In this document: piece by piece, positions 46,643 through 58,560 of the stretch
Layout: the number at the start of each line of letters is the position of its first letter
Numbering within the stretch: the first letter of the stretch is position 1
NCBI RefSeq assembly: GCF_027942865.1
Contig: NC_134516.1
Location: 26,295,822 to 26,359,821 of the forward strand
Direction of reading: 5' to 3'
Length of the DNA stretch: 64,000 nt
From: Odontesthes bonariensis
Lineage: Eukaryota; Chordata; Actinopteri; Atheriniformes; Atherinopsidae
The notes under the pieces: generated by a model
What the model was told of the DNA's origin: nothing
The model's database searches: none
The model's input: only the letters and a program-made list of their open reading frames with translations
Program-made: the position numbers and the translations under genes

Positions 46643-46938
46643 TTTTCTCTTCTCTCTGCGGCCTGCATGTAACATCTGACCATTACCGTGTGCCACACAG
46701 ACACCAGGAAGTTAACCAGCTTGGGCTGCTGCTGATTGGTTGGCAGACACCTCTGTTTCTGTTTGGCTCTCAGTCTCCATGTTGCTGATCCTGGATCTGC
46801 TGAGATGTCCCAGGCCATTGTTGGCTTTGATCCTCATACATTTAACTTTGTCCTCAGAAAGGACAAGTTCCAAAAAGTCAAACAGGGACTAGTTTTGCAT
46901 TTGACGTAGCCAAACTGCATGCGCCTGGAGAAGCCAAA

Positions 46939-47058
46939 AGGCTTACAGCACCTCGTATTCCCAGGCGGTCTCCCATCCAAGTACTAACCAGGGCCGACTC
47001 TGCTTGGCTTCTGAGATCTGACGAGATCAGGCGTGTTCAGGGTGGTGTGGCCGTAAGC
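46939..47058 (-). rRNA. 5S: 5S rRNA gene, type B, unit 53 (G66C, C105G), possibly decaying
   Basis: Besides G66C it has private C105G (46954), which puts a G-G mismatch at pair 70-105 of helix V. Its upstream palindrome arm is broken by G to A at 47102. A at the 658-equivalent (47166); loop A. It is the most damaged B copy in the window. Confidence 0.8.
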
Positions 47059-47416
47059 CAGCAATGGAATCACAAACCAGCTCTTTATAGATTCTGAAAC
47101 AAAATCTGTTATTGTATTCCGACTTGTAAAATAGAACTATACTGTTTAGAGAAGACGCAGTTTATAAGCATGTCGTGGGATTGAGCTTCCCTGGTTTCTC
47201 TATATGACAACGGACACAAAACTACACACAGGGAACAGAGGCTTTTGACAGACACTAAGTTATCTGAGAGTCCCATTTTCAGCTGCAAAGAACAATCACA
47301 TCAGGGAAGTCAACGTGCAGGCTCAACAGCAGCCTCTCAAGCCAGCTCTCTGGTAAAAATAGGGGAAACATATGGTTCCAGCACCCATATAACATATATT
47401 TGTCACAGGGACTGTG

Positions 47417-47536
47417 GCTTACGGCCACACCGCCCTGAACACGCCCGATCTCGTCCGATCTCGGAAGCCAAGCAGGGTCGGGCCTGGTTAGTACTTGGAT
47501 GGGAGACCGCTTGGGAATACCAGGTGCTGTAAGCTT
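47417..47536 (+). rRNA. 5S: 5S rRNA gene, type A, unit 54
   Basis: Identical to unit 1. Upstream CACC with private G to A at 47370 (-47, a CpG transition); downstream C. Confidence 0.96.
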
Positions 47537-47832
47537 TTTTCTCTTCTCTCTGCGGCCTGCATGTAACATCTGACCATCACCGTGTGCCACACAGACACCA
47601 GGAAGTTAACCAGCTTGGGCTGCTGCTGATTGGTTGGCAGACACCTCTGTTTCTGTTTGGCTCTCAGTCTCCATGTTGCTGATCCTGGATCTGCTGAGAT
47701 GTCCCAGGCCATTGTTGGCTTTGATCCTCATACATTTAACTTTGTCCTCAGAAAGGACAAGTTCCAAAAAGTCAAACAGGGACTAGTTTTGCATTTGACG
47801 TAGCCAAACTGCATGCGCCTGGAGAAGCCAAA

Positions 47833-47952
47833 AGGCTTACAGCACCTGGTATTCCCAGGCGGTCTCCCATCCAAGTACTAACCAGGCCCGACTCTGCTTG
47901 GCTTCTGAGATCTGACGAGATCAGGCGTGTTCAGGGTGGTGTGGCCGTAAGC
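47833..47952 (-). rRNA. 5S: 5S rRNA gene, type B, unit 54
   Basis: Reference B. Palindrome loop G. Confidence 0.88.
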
Positions 47953-48310
47953 CAGCAATGGAATCACAAACCAGCTCTTTATAGATTCTGAGACAGAATC
48001 TGTTATTGTATTCCGACTTGTAAAATAGAACTATACTGTTTAGAGAAGACGCAGTTTATGAGCATGTCGTGGGATTGAGCTTCCCTGGTTTCTCTATATG
48101 ACAACGGACACAAAACTACACACAGGGAACAGAGGCTTTTGACAGACACTAAGTTATCTGAGAGTCCCATTTTCAGCTGCAAAGAACAATCACATCAGGG
48201 AAGTCAACGTGCAGGCTCAACAGCAGCCTCTCAAGCCAGCTCTCTGGTAAAAATAGGGGAAACGTATGGTTCCAGCACCCATATAACATATATTTGTCAC
48301 AGGGACTGTG

Positions 48311-48430
48311 GCTTACGGCCACACCGCCCTGAACACGCCCGATCTCGTCCGATCTCGGAAGCCAAGCAGGGTCGGGCCTGGTTAGTACTTGGATGGGAGA
48401 CCGCTTGGGAATACCAGGTGCTGTAAGCTT
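48311..48430 (+). rRNA. 5S: 5S rRNA gene, type A, unit 55
   Basis: Identical to unit 1. Upstream CACC, downstream T. Confidence 0.96.
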
Positions 48431-48726
48431 TTTTCTCTTCTCTCTGCGGCCTGCATGTAACATCTGACCATTACCGTGTGCCACACAGACACCAGGAAGT
48501 TAACCAGCTTGGGCTGCTGCTGATTGGTTGGCAGACACCTCTGTTTCTGTTTGGCTCTCAGTCTCCATGTTGCTGATCCTGGATCTGCTGAGATGTCCCA
48601 GGCCATTGTTGGCTTTGATCCTCATACATTTAACTTTGTCCTCAGAAAGGACAAGTTCCAAAAAGTCAAACAGGGACTAGTTTTGCATTTGACGTAGCCA
48701 AACTGCATGCGCCTGGAGAAGCCAAA

Positions 48727-48846
48727 AGGCTTACAGCACCTGGTATTCCCAGGCGGTCTCCCATCCAAGTACTAACCAGGCCCGACTCTGCTTGGCTTCT
48801 GAGATCTGACGAGATCAGGCGTGTTCAGGGTGGTGTGGCCGTAAGC
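48727..48846 (-). rRNA. 5S: 5S rRNA gene, type B, unit 55
   Basis: Reference B. Palindrome loop G. Confidence 0.88.
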
Positions 48847-49204
48847 CAGCAATGGAATCACAAACCAGCTCTTTATAGATTCTGAGACAGAATCTGTTAT
48901 TGTATTCCGACTTGTAAAATAGAACTATACTGTTTAGAGAAGACGCAGTTTATGAGCATGTCGTGGGATTGAGCTTCCCTGGTTTCTCTATATGACAACG
49001 GACACAAAACTACACACAGGGAACAGAGGCTTTTGACAGACACTAAGTTATCTGAGAGTCCCATTTTCAGCTGCAAAGAACAATCACATCAGGGAAGTCA
49101 ACGTGCAGGCTCAACAGCAGCCTCTCAAGCCAGCTCTCTGGTAAAAATAGGGGAAACGTATGGTTCCAGCACCCATATAACATATATTTGTCACAGGGAC
49201 TGTG

Positions 49205-49324
49205 GCTTACGGCCACACCGCCCTGAACACGCCCGATCTCGTCCGATCTCGGAAGCCAAGCAGGGTCGGGCCTGGTTAGTACTTGGATGGGAGACCGCTT
49301 GGGAATACCAGGTGCTGTAAGCTT
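49205..49324 (+). rRNA. 5S: 5S rRNA gene, type A, unit 56
   Basis: Identical to unit 1. Upstream CACC, downstream C. Confidence 0.96.
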
Positions 49325-49620
49325 TTTTCTCTTCTCTCTGCGGCCTGCATGTAACATCTGACCATCACCGTGTGCCACACAGACACCAGGAAGTTAACCA
49401 GCTTGGGCTGCTGCTGATTGGTTGGCAGACACCTCTGTTTCTGTTTGGCTCTCAGTCTCCATGTTGCTGATCCTGGATCTGCTGAGATGTCCCAGGCCAT
49501 TGTTGGCTTTGATCCTCATACATTTAACTTTGTCCTCAGAAAGGACAAGTTCCAAAAAGTCAAACAGGGACTAGTTTTGCATTTGACGTAGCCAAACTGC
49601 ATGCGCCTGGAGAAGCCAAA

Positions 49621-49740
49621 AGGCTTACAGCACCTGATATTCCCAGGCGGTCTCCCATCCAAGTACTAACCAGGCCCGACTCTGCTTGGCTTCTGAGATC
49701 TGACGAGATCAGGCGTGTTCAGGGTGGTGTGGCCGTAAGC
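49621..49740 (-). rRNA. 5S: 5S rRNA gene, type B, unit 56 (C104T)
   Basis: C104T. Palindrome loop G. Confidence 0.87.
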
Positions 49741-50098
49741 CAGCAATGGAATCACAAACCAGCTCTTTATAGATTCTGAGACAGAATCTGTTATTGTATT
49801 CCGACTTGTAAAATAGAACTATACTGTTTAGAGAAGACGCAGTTTATGAGCATGTCGTGGGATTGAGCTTCCCTGGTTTCTCTATATGACAACGGACACA
49901 AAACTACACACAGGGAACAGAGGCTTTTGAGAGACACTAAGTTATCTGAGAGTCCCATTTTCAGCTGCAAAGAACAATCACATCAGGGAAGTCAATGTGC
50001 AGGCTCAACAGCAGCCTCTCAAGCCAGCTCTCTGGTAAAAATAGGGGAAACGTATGGTTCCAGCACCTATATAACATATATTTGTCACAGGGACTGTG

Positions 50099-50218
50099 GC
50101 TTACGGCCACACCGCCCTGAACACGCCCGATCTCGTCCGATCTCGGAAGCCAAGCAGGGTCGGGCCTGGTTAGTACTTGGATGGGAGACCGCTTGGGAAT
50201 ACCAGGTGCTGTAAGCTT
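50099..50218 (+). rRNA. 5S: 5S rRNA gene, type A, unit 57
   Basis: Identical to unit 1. Upstream GATT (TATATAA form), downstream T. Confidence 0.96.
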
Positions 50219-50514
50219 TTTTCTCTTCTCTCTGCGGCCTGCATGTAACATCTGACCATTACCGTGTGCCACACAGACACCAGGAAGTTAACCAGCTTGG
50301 GCTGCTGCTGATTGGTTGGCAGACACCTCTGTTTCTGTTTGGCTCTCAGTCTCCATGTTGCTGATCCTGGATCTGCTGAGATGTCCCAGGCCATTGTTGG
50401 CTTTGATCCTCATACATTTAACTTTGTCCTCAGAAAGGACAAGTTCCAAAAAGTCAAACAGGGACTAGTTTTGCATTTGACGTAGCCAAACTGCATGCGC
50501 CTGGAGAAGCCAAA

Positions 50515-50634
50515 AGGCTTACAGCACCTGGTATTCCCAGGCGGTCTCCCATCCAAGTACTAACCAGGCCCGACTCTGCTTGGCTTCTGAGATCTGACGA
50601 GATCAGGCGTGTTCAGGGTGGTGTGGCCGTAAGC
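50515..50634 (-). rRNA. 5S: 5S rRNA gene, type B, unit 57
   Basis: Reference B. Palindrome loop A. Confidence 0.88.
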
Positions 50635-50992
50635 CAGCAATGGAATCACAAACCAGCTCTTTATAGATTCTGAAACAGAATCTGTTATTGTATTCCGACT
50701 TGTAAAATAGAACTATACTGTTTAGAGAAGACGCAGTTTATGAGCATGTCGTGGGATTGAGCTTCCCTGGTTTCTCTATATGACAACGGACACAAAACTA
50801 CACACAGGGAACAGAGGCTTTTGACAGACACTAAGTTATCTGAGAGTCCCATTTTCAGCTGCAAAGAACAATCACATCAGGGAAGTCAACGTGCAGGCTC
50901 AACAGCAGCCTCTCAAGCCAGCTCTCTGGTAAAAATAGGGGAAACGTATGGTTCCAGCACCCATATAACATATATTTGTCACAGGGACTGTG

Positions 50993-51112
50993 GCTTACGG
51001 CCACACCGCCCTGAACACGCCCGATCTCGTCCGATCTCGGAAGCCAAGCAGGGTCGGGCCTGGTTAGTACTTGGATGGGAGACCGCTTGGGAATACCAGG
51101 TGCTGTAAGCTT
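50993..51112 (+). rRNA. 5S: 5S rRNA gene, type A, unit 58
   Basis: Identical to unit 1. Upstream CACC, downstream T. Confidence 0.96.
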
Positions 51113-51408
51113 TTTTCTCTTCTCTCTGCGGCCTGCATGTAACATCTGACCATTACCGTGTGCCACACAGACACCAGGAAGTTAACCAGCTTGGGCTGCT
51201 GCTGATTGGTTGGCAGACACCTCTGTTTCTGTTTGGCTCTCAGTCTCCATGTTGCTGATCCTGGATCTGCTGAGATGTCCCAGGCCATTGTTGGCTTTGA
51301 TCCTCATACATTTAACTTTGTCCTCAGAAAGGACAAGTTCCAAAAAGTCAAACAGGGACTAGTTTTGCATTTGACGTAGCCAAACTGCATGCGCCTGGAG
51401 AAGCCAAA

Positions 51409-51528
51409 AGGCTTACAGCACCTGGTATTCCCAGGCGGTCTCCCATCCAAGTACTAACCAGGCCCGACTCTGCTTGGCTTCTGAGATCTGACGAGATCAG
51501 GCGTGTTCAGGGTGGTGTGGCTGTAAGC
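51409..51528 (-). rRNA. 5S: 5S rRNA gene, type B, unit 58 (G7A)
   Basis: G7A, linked to T at the 714-equivalent. Palindrome loop G. Confidence 0.87.
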
Positions 51529-51886
51529 CAGCAATGGAATCACAAACCAGCTCTTTATAGATTCTGAGACAGAATCTGTTATTGTATTCCGACTTGTAAA
51601 ATAGAACTATACTGTTTAGAGAAGACGCAGTTTATGAGCATGTCGTGGGATTGAGCTTCCCTGGTTTCTCTATATGACAACGGACACAAAATTACACACA
51701 GGGAACAGAGGCTTTTGAGAGACACTAAGTTATCTGAGAGTCCCATTTTCAGCTGCAGAGAACAATCACATCAGGGAAGTCAACGTGCAGGCTCAACAGC
51801 AGCCTCTCAAGCCAGCTCTCTGGTAAAAATAGGGGAAACGTATGGTTCCAGCACCCATATAACATATATTTGTCACAGGGACTGTG

Positions 51887-52006
51887 GCTTACGGCCACAC
51901 CGCCCTGAACACGCCCGATCTCGTCCGATCTCGGAAGCCAAGCAGGGTCGGGCCTGGTTAGTACTTGGATGGGAGACCGCTTGGGAATACCAGGTGCTGT
52001 AAGCTT
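51887..52006 (+). rRNA. 5S: 5S rRNA gene, type A, unit 59
   Basis: Identical to unit 1. Upstream GGCC, downstream C. Confidence 0.96.
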
Positions 52007-52302
52007 TTTTCTCTTCTCTCTGCGGCCTGCATGTAACATCTGACCATCACCGTGTGCCACACAGACACCAGGAAGTTAACCAGCTTGGGCTGCTGCTGAT
52101 TGGTTGGCAGACACCTCTGTTTCTGTTTGGCTCTCAGTCTCCATGTTGCTGATCCTGGATCTGCTGAGATGTCCCAGGCCATTGTTGGCTTTGATCCTCA
52201 TACATTTAACTTTGTCCTCAGAAAGGACAAGTTCCAAAAAGTCAAACAGGGACTAGTTTTGCATTTGACGTAGCCAAACTGCATGCGCCTGGAGAAGCCA
52301 AA

Positions 52303-52422
52303 AGGCTTACAGCACCTGGTATTCCCAGGCGGTCTCCCATCCAAGTACTAACCAGGGCCGACTCTGCTTGGCTTCTGAGATCTGACGAGATCAGGCGTGT
52401 TCAGGGTGGTGTGGCCGTAAGC
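52303..52422 (-). rRNA. 5S: 5S rRNA gene, type B, unit 59 (G66C)
   Basis: G66C. Palindrome loop A. Confidence 0.87.
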
Positions 52423-52780
52423 CAGCAATGGAATCACAAACCAGCTCTTTATAGATTCTGAAACAGAATCTGTTATTGTATTCCGACTTGTAAAATAGAA
52501 CTATACTGTTTAGAGAAGACGCAGTTTATGAGCATGTCGTGGGATTGAGCTTCCCTGGTTTCTCTATATGACAACGGACACAAAACTACACACAGGGAAC
52601 AGAGGCTTTTGACAGACACTAAGTTATCTGAGAGTCCCATTTTCAGCTGCAAAGAACAATCACATCAGGGAAGTCAACGTGCAGGCTCAACAGCAGCCTC
52701 TCAAGCCAGCTCTCTGGTAAAAATAGGGGAAACGTATGGTTCCAGCACCCATATAACATATATTTGTCACAGGGACTGTG

Positions 52781-52900
52781 GCTTACGGCCACACCGCCCT
52801 GAACACGCCCGATCTCGTCCGATCTCGGAAGCCAAGCAGGGTCGGGCCTGGTTAGTACTTGGATGGGAGACCGCTTGGGAATACCAGGTGCTGTAAGCTT
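52781..52900 (+). rRNA. 5S: 5S rRNA gene, type A, unit 60
   Basis: Identical to unit 1. Upstream CACC, downstream C. Confidence 0.96.
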
Positions 52901-53196
52901 TTTTCTCTTCTCTCTGCGGCCTGCATGTAACATCTGACCATCACCGTGTGCCACACAGACACCAGGAAGTTAACCAGCTTGGGCTGCTGCTGATTGGTTG
53001 GCAGACACCTCTGTTTCTGTTTGGCTCTCAGTCTCCATGTTGCTGATCCTGGATCTGCTGAGATGTCCCAGGCCATTGTTGGCTTTGATCCTCATACATT
53101 TAACTTTGTCCTCAGAAAGGACAAGTTCCAAAAAGTCAAACAGGGACTAGTTTTGCATTTGACGTAGCCAAACTGCATGCGCCTGGAGAAGCCAAA

Positions 53197-53316
53197 AGGC
53201 TTACAGCACCTGGTATTCCCAGGCGGTCTCCCATCCAAGTACTAACCAGGCCCGACTCTGCTTGGCTTCTGAGATCTGACGAGATCAGGCGTGTTCAGGG
53301 TGGTGTGGCCGTAAGC
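53197..53316 (-). rRNA. 5S: 5S rRNA gene, type B, unit 60
   Basis: Reference B. Palindrome loop G. Confidence 0.88.
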
Positions 53317-53674
53317 CAGCAATGGAATCACAAACCAGCTCTTTATAGATTCTGAGACAGAATCTGTTATTGTATTCCGACTTGTAAAATAGAACTATAC
53401 TGTTTAGAGAAGACGCAGTTTATGAGCATGTCGTGGGATTGAGCTTCCCTGGTTTCTCTATATGACAACGGACACAAAACTACACACAGGGAACAGAGGC
53501 TTTTGACAGACACTAAGTTATCTGAGAGTCCCATTTTCAGCTGCAAAGAACAATCACATCAGGGAAGTCAACGTGCAGGCTCAACAGCAGCCTCTCAAGC
53601 CAGCTCTCTGGTAAAAATAGGGGAAACGTATGGTTCCAGCACCCATATAACATATATTTGTCACAGGGACTGTG

Positions 53675-53794
53675 GCTTACGGCCACACCGCCCTGAACAC
53701 GCCCGATCTCGTCCGATCTCGGAAGCCAAGCAGGGTCGGGCCTGGTTAGTACTTGGATGGGAGACCGCTTGGGAATACCAGGTGCTGTAAGCTT
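53675..53794 (+). rRNA. 5S: 5S rRNA gene, type A, unit 61
   Basis: Identical to unit 1. Upstream CACC, downstream T. Confidence 0.96.
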
Positions 53795-54090
53795 TTTTCT
53801 CTTCTCTCTGCGGCCTGCATGTAACATCTGACCATTACCGTGTGCCACACAGACACCAGGAAGTTAACCAGCTTGGGCTGCTGCTGATTGGTTGGCAGAC
53901 ACCTCTGTTTCTGTTTGGCTCTCAGTCTCCATGTTGCTGATCCTGGATCTGCTGAGATGTCCCAGGCCATTGTTGGCTTTGATCCTCATACATTTAACTT
54001 TGTCCTCAGAAAGGACAAGTTCCAAAAAGTCAAACAGGGACTAGTTTTGCATTTGACGTAGCCAAACTGCATGCGCCTGGAGAAGCCAAA

Positions 54091-54210
54091 AGGCTTACAG
54101 CACCTGGTATTCCCAGGCGGTCTCCCATCCAAGTACTAACCAGGCCCGACTCTGCTTGGCTTCTGAGATCTGACGAGATCAGGCGTGTTCAGGGTGGTGT
54201 GGCCGTAAGC
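54091..54210 (-). rRNA. 5S: 5S rRNA gene, type B, unit 61
   Basis: Reference B. Palindrome loop A. Confidence 0.88.
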
Positions 54211-54568
54211 CAGCAATGGAATCACAAACCAGCTCTTTATAGATTCTGAAACAGAATCTGTTATTGTATTCCGACTTGTAAAATAGAACTATACTGTTTA
54301 GAGAAGACGCAGTTTATGAGCATGTCGTGGGATTGAGCTTCCCTGGTTTCTCTATATGACAACGGACACAAAACTACACACAGGGAACAGAGGCTTTTGA
54401 CAGACACTAAGTTATCTGAGAGTCCCATTTTCAGCTGCAAAGAACAATCACATCAGGGAAGTCAACGTGCAGGCTCAACAGCAGCCTCTCAAGCCAGCTC
54501 TCTGGTAAAAATAGGGGAAACGTATGGTTCCAGCACCCATATAACATATATTTGTCACAGGGACTGTG

Positions 54569-54688
54569 GCTTACGGCCACACCGCCCTGAACACGCCCGA
54601 TCTCGTCCGATCTCGGAAGCCAAGCAGGGTCGGGCCTGGTTAGTACTTGGATGGGAGACCGCTTGGGAATACCAGGTGCTGTAAGCTT
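54569..54688 (+). rRNA. 5S: 5S rRNA gene, type A, unit 62
   Basis: Identical to unit 1. Upstream CACC, downstream C. Confidence 0.96.
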
Positions 54689-54984
54689 TTTTCTCTTCTC
54701 TCTGCGGCCTGCATGTAACATCTGACCATCACCGTGTGCCACACAGACACCAGGAAGTTAACCAGCTTGGGCTGCTGCTGATTGGTTGGCAGACACCTCT
54801 GTTTCTGTTTGGCTCTCAGTCTCCATGTTGCTGATCCTGGATCTGCTGAGATGTCCCAGGCCATTGTTGGCTTTGATCCTCATACATTTAACTTTGTCCT
54901 CAGAAAGGACAAGTTCCAAAAAGTCAAACAGGGACTAGTTTTGCATTTGACGTAGCCAAACTGCATGCGCCTGGAGAAGCCAAA

Positions 54985-55104
54985 AGGCTTACAGCACCTG
55001 GTATTCCCAGGCGGTCTCCCATCCAAGTACTAACCAGGCCCGACTCTGCTTGGCTTCTGAGATCTGACGAGATCAGGCGTGTTCAGGGTGGTGTGGCCGT
55101 AAGC
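54985..55104 (-). rRNA. 5S: 5S rRNA gene, type B, unit 62
   Basis: Reference B. Palindrome loop G. Confidence 0.88.
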
Positions 55105-55462
55105 CAGCAATGGAATCACAAACCAGCTCTTTATAGATTCTGAGACAGAATCTGTTATTGTATTCCGACTTGTAAAATAGAACTATACTGTTTAGAGAAG
55201 ACGCAGTTTATGAGCATGTCGTGGGATTGAGCTTCCCTGGTTTCTCTATATGACAACGGACACAAAACTACACACAGGGAACAGAGGCTTTTGACAGACA
55301 CTAAGTTATCTGAGAGTCCCATTTTCAGCTGCAAAGAACAATCACATCAGGGAAGTCAACGTGCAGGCTCAACAGCAGCCTCTCAAGCCAGCTCTCTGGT
55401 AAAAATAGGGGAAACGTATGGTTCCAGCACCCATATAACATATATTTGTCACAGGGACTGTG

Positions 55463-55582
55463 GCTTACGGCCACACCGCCCTGAACACGCCCGATCTCGT
55501 CCGATCTCGGAAGCCAAGCAGGGTCGGGCCTGGTTAGTACTTGGATGGGAGACCGCTTGGGAATACCAGGTGCTGTAAGCTT
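55463..55582 (+). rRNA. 5S: 5S rRNA gene, type A, unit 63
   Basis: Identical to unit 1. Upstream CACC, downstream C. Units 62 and 63 look like a direct one-unit duplication. Confidence 0.96.
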
Positions 55583-55878
55583 TTTTCTCTTCTCTCTGCG
55601 GCCTGCATGTAACATCTGACCATCACCGTGTGCCACACAGACACCAGGAAGTTAACCAGCTTGGGCTGCTGCTGATTGGTTGGCAGACACCTCTGTTTCT
55701 GTTTGGCTCTCAGTCTCCATGTTGCTGATCCTGGATCTGCTGAGATGTCCCAGGCCATTGTTGGCTTTGATCCTCATACATTTAACTTTGTCCTCAGAAA
55801 GGACAAGTTCCAAAAAGTCAAACAGGGACTAGTTTTGCATTTGACGTAGCCAAACTGCATGCGCCTGGAGAAGCCAAA

Positions 55879-55998
55879 AGGCTTACAGCACCTGGTATTC
55901 CCAGGCGGTCTCCCATCCAAGTACTAACCAGGCCCGACTCTGCTTGGCTTCTGAGATCTGACGAGATCAGGCGTGTTCAGGGTGGTGTGGCCGTAAGC
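55879..55998 (-). rRNA. 5S: 5S rRNA gene, type B, unit 63
   Basis: Reference B. Palindrome loop G. Confidence 0.88.
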
Positions 55999-56356
55999 CA
56001 GCAATGGAATCACAAACCAGCTCTTTATAGATTCTGAGACAGAATCTGTTATTGTATTCCGACTTGTAAAATAGAACTATACTGTTTAGAGAAGACGCAG
56101 TTTATGAGCATGTCGTGGGATTGAGCTTCCCTGGTTTCTCTATATGACAACGGACACAAAACTACACACAGGGAACAGAGGCTTTTGACAGACACTAAGT
56201 TATCTGAGAGTCCCATTTTCAGCTGCAAAGAACAATCACATCAGGGAAGTCAACGTGCAGGCTCAACAGCAGCCTCTCAAGCCAGCTCTCTGGTAAAAAT
56301 AGGGGAAACGTATGGTTCCAGCACCCATATAACATATATTTGTCACAGGGACTGTG

Positions 56357-56476
56357 GCTTACGGCCACACCGCCCTGAACACGCCCGATCTCGTCCGATC
56401 TCGGAAGCCAAGCAGGGTCGGGCCTGGTTAGTACTTGGATGGGAGACCGCTTGGGAATACCAGGTGCTGTAAGCTT
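56357..56476 (+). rRNA. 5S: 5S rRNA gene, type A, unit 64
   Basis: Identical to unit 1. Upstream CACC, downstream T. Confidence 0.96.
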
Positions 56477-56772
56477 TTTTCTCTTCTCTCTGCGGCCTGC
56501 ATGTAACATCTGACCATTACCGTGTGCCACACAGACACCAGGAAGTTAACCAGCTTGGGCTGCTGCTGATTGGTTGGCAGACACCTCTGTTTCTGTTTGG
56601 CTCTCAGTCTCCATGTTGCTGATCCTGGATCTGCTGAGATGTCCCAGGCCATTGTTGGCTTTGATCCTCATACATTTAACTTTGTCCTCAGAAAGGACAA
56701 GTTCCAAAAAGTCAAACAGGGACTAGTTTTGCATTTGACGTAGCCAAACTGCATGCGCCTGGAGAAGCCAAA

Positions 56773-56892
56773 AGGCTTACAGCACCTGGTATTCCCAGGC
56801 GGTCTCCCATCCAAGTACTAACCAGGCCCGACTCTGCTTGGCTTCTGAGATCTGACGAGATCAGGCGTGTTCAGGGTGGTGTGGCCGTAAGC
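56773..56892 (-). rRNA. 5S: 5S rRNA gene, type B, unit 64
   Basis: Reference B. Palindrome loop G. Confidence 0.88.
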
Positions 56893-57250
56893 CAGCAATG
56901 GAATCACAAACCAGCTCTTTATAGATTCTGAGACAGAATCTGTTATTGTATTCCGACTTGTAAAATAGAACTATACTGTTTAGAGAAGACGCAGTTTATG
57001 AGCATGTCGTGGGATTGAGCTTCCCTGGTTTCTCTATATGACAACGGACACAAAACTACACACAGGGAACAGAGGCTTTTGACAGACACTAAGTTATCTG
57101 AGAGTCCCATTTTCAGCTGCAAAGAACAATCACATCAGGGAAGTCAACGTGCAGGCTCAACAGCAGCCTCTCAAGCCAGCTCTCTGGTAAAAATAGGGGA
57201 AACGTATGGTTCCAGCACCCATATAACATATATTTGTCACAGGGACTGTG

Positions 57251-57370
57251 GCTTACGGCCACACCGCCCTGAACACGCCCGATCTCGTCCGATCTCGGAA
57301 GCCAAGCAGGGTCGGGCCTGGTTAGTACTTGGATGGGAGACCGCTTGGGAATACCAGGTGCTGTAAGCTT
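57251..57370 (+). rRNA. 5S: 5S rRNA gene, type A, unit 65
   Basis: Identical to unit 1. Upstream CACC, downstream T. Confidence 0.96.
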
Positions 57371-57666
57371 TTTTCTCTTCTCTCTGCGGCCTGCATGTAA
57401 CATCTGACCATTACCGTGTGCCACACAGACACCAGGAAGTTAACCAGCTTGGGCTGCTGCTGATTGGTTGGCAGACACCTCTGTTTCTGTTTGGCTCTCA
57501 GTCTCCATGTTGCTGATCCTGGATCTGCTGAGATGTCCCAGGCCATTGTTGGCTTTGATCCTCATACATTTAACTTTGTCCTCAGAAAGGACAAGTTCCA
57601 AAAAGTCAAACAGGGACTAGTTTTGCATTTGACGTAGCCAAACTGCATGCGCCTGGAGAAGCCAAA

Positions 57667-57786
57667 AGGCTTACAGCACCTGGTATTCCCAGGCGGTCTC
57701 CCATCCAAGTACTAACCAGGCCCGACTCTGCTTGGCTTCTGAGATCTGACGAGATCAGGCGTGTTCAGGGTGGTGTGGCCGTAAGC
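57667..57786 (-). rRNA. 5S: 5S rRNA gene, type B, unit 65
   Basis: Reference B. Palindrome loop G. Confidence 0.88.
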
Positions 57787-58144
57787 CAGCAATGGAATCA
57801 CAAACCAGCTCTTTATAGATTCTGAGACAGAATCTGTTATTGTATTCCGACTTGTAAAATAGAACTATACTGTTTAGAGAAGACGCAGTTTATGAGCATG
57901 TCGTGGGATTGAGCTTCCCTGGTTTCTCTATATGACAACGGACACAAAACTACACACAGGGAACAGAGGCTTTTGACAGACACTAAGTTATCTGAGAGTC
58001 CCATTTTCAGCTGCAAAGAACAATCACATCAGGGAAGTCAACGTGCAGGCTCAACAGCAGCCTCTCAAGCCAGCTCTCTGGTAAAAATAGGGGAAACGTA
58101 TGGTTCCAGCACCCATATAACATATATTTGTCACAGGGACTGTG

Positions 58145-58264
58145 GCTTACGGCCACACCGCCCTGAACACGCCCGATCTCGTCCGATCTCGGAAGCCAAG
58201 CAGGGTCGGGCCTGGTTAGTACTTGGATGGGAGACCGCTTGGGAATACCAGGTGCTGTAAGCTT
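58145..58264 (+). rRNA. 5S: 5S rRNA gene, type A, unit 66
   Basis: Identical to unit 1. Upstream CACC, downstream C. Confidence 0.96.
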
Positions 58265-58560
58265 TTTTCTCTTCTCTCTGCGGCCTGCATGTAACATCTG
58301 ACCATCACCGTGTGCCACACAGACACCAGGAAGTTAACCAGCTTGGGCTGCTGCTGATTGGTTGGCAGACACCTCTGTTTCTGTTTGGCTCTCAGTCTCC
58401 ATGTTGCTGATCCTGGATCTGCTGAGATGTCCCAGGCCATTGTTGGCTTTGATCCTCATACATTTAACTTTGTCCTCAGAAAGGACAAGTTCCAAAAAGT
58501 CAAACAGGGACTAGTTTTGCATTTGACGTAGCCAAACTGCATGCGCCTGGAGAAGCCAAA

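Larger units (their letters stand above)
44735..52780. repeat. Higher-order repeat block IV, units 51-59
   Basis: Repeats the variant order of units 15-23 and of 5-13. Unit 60, next in line, departs from the pattern (downstream C, loop G). Confidence 0.8.
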
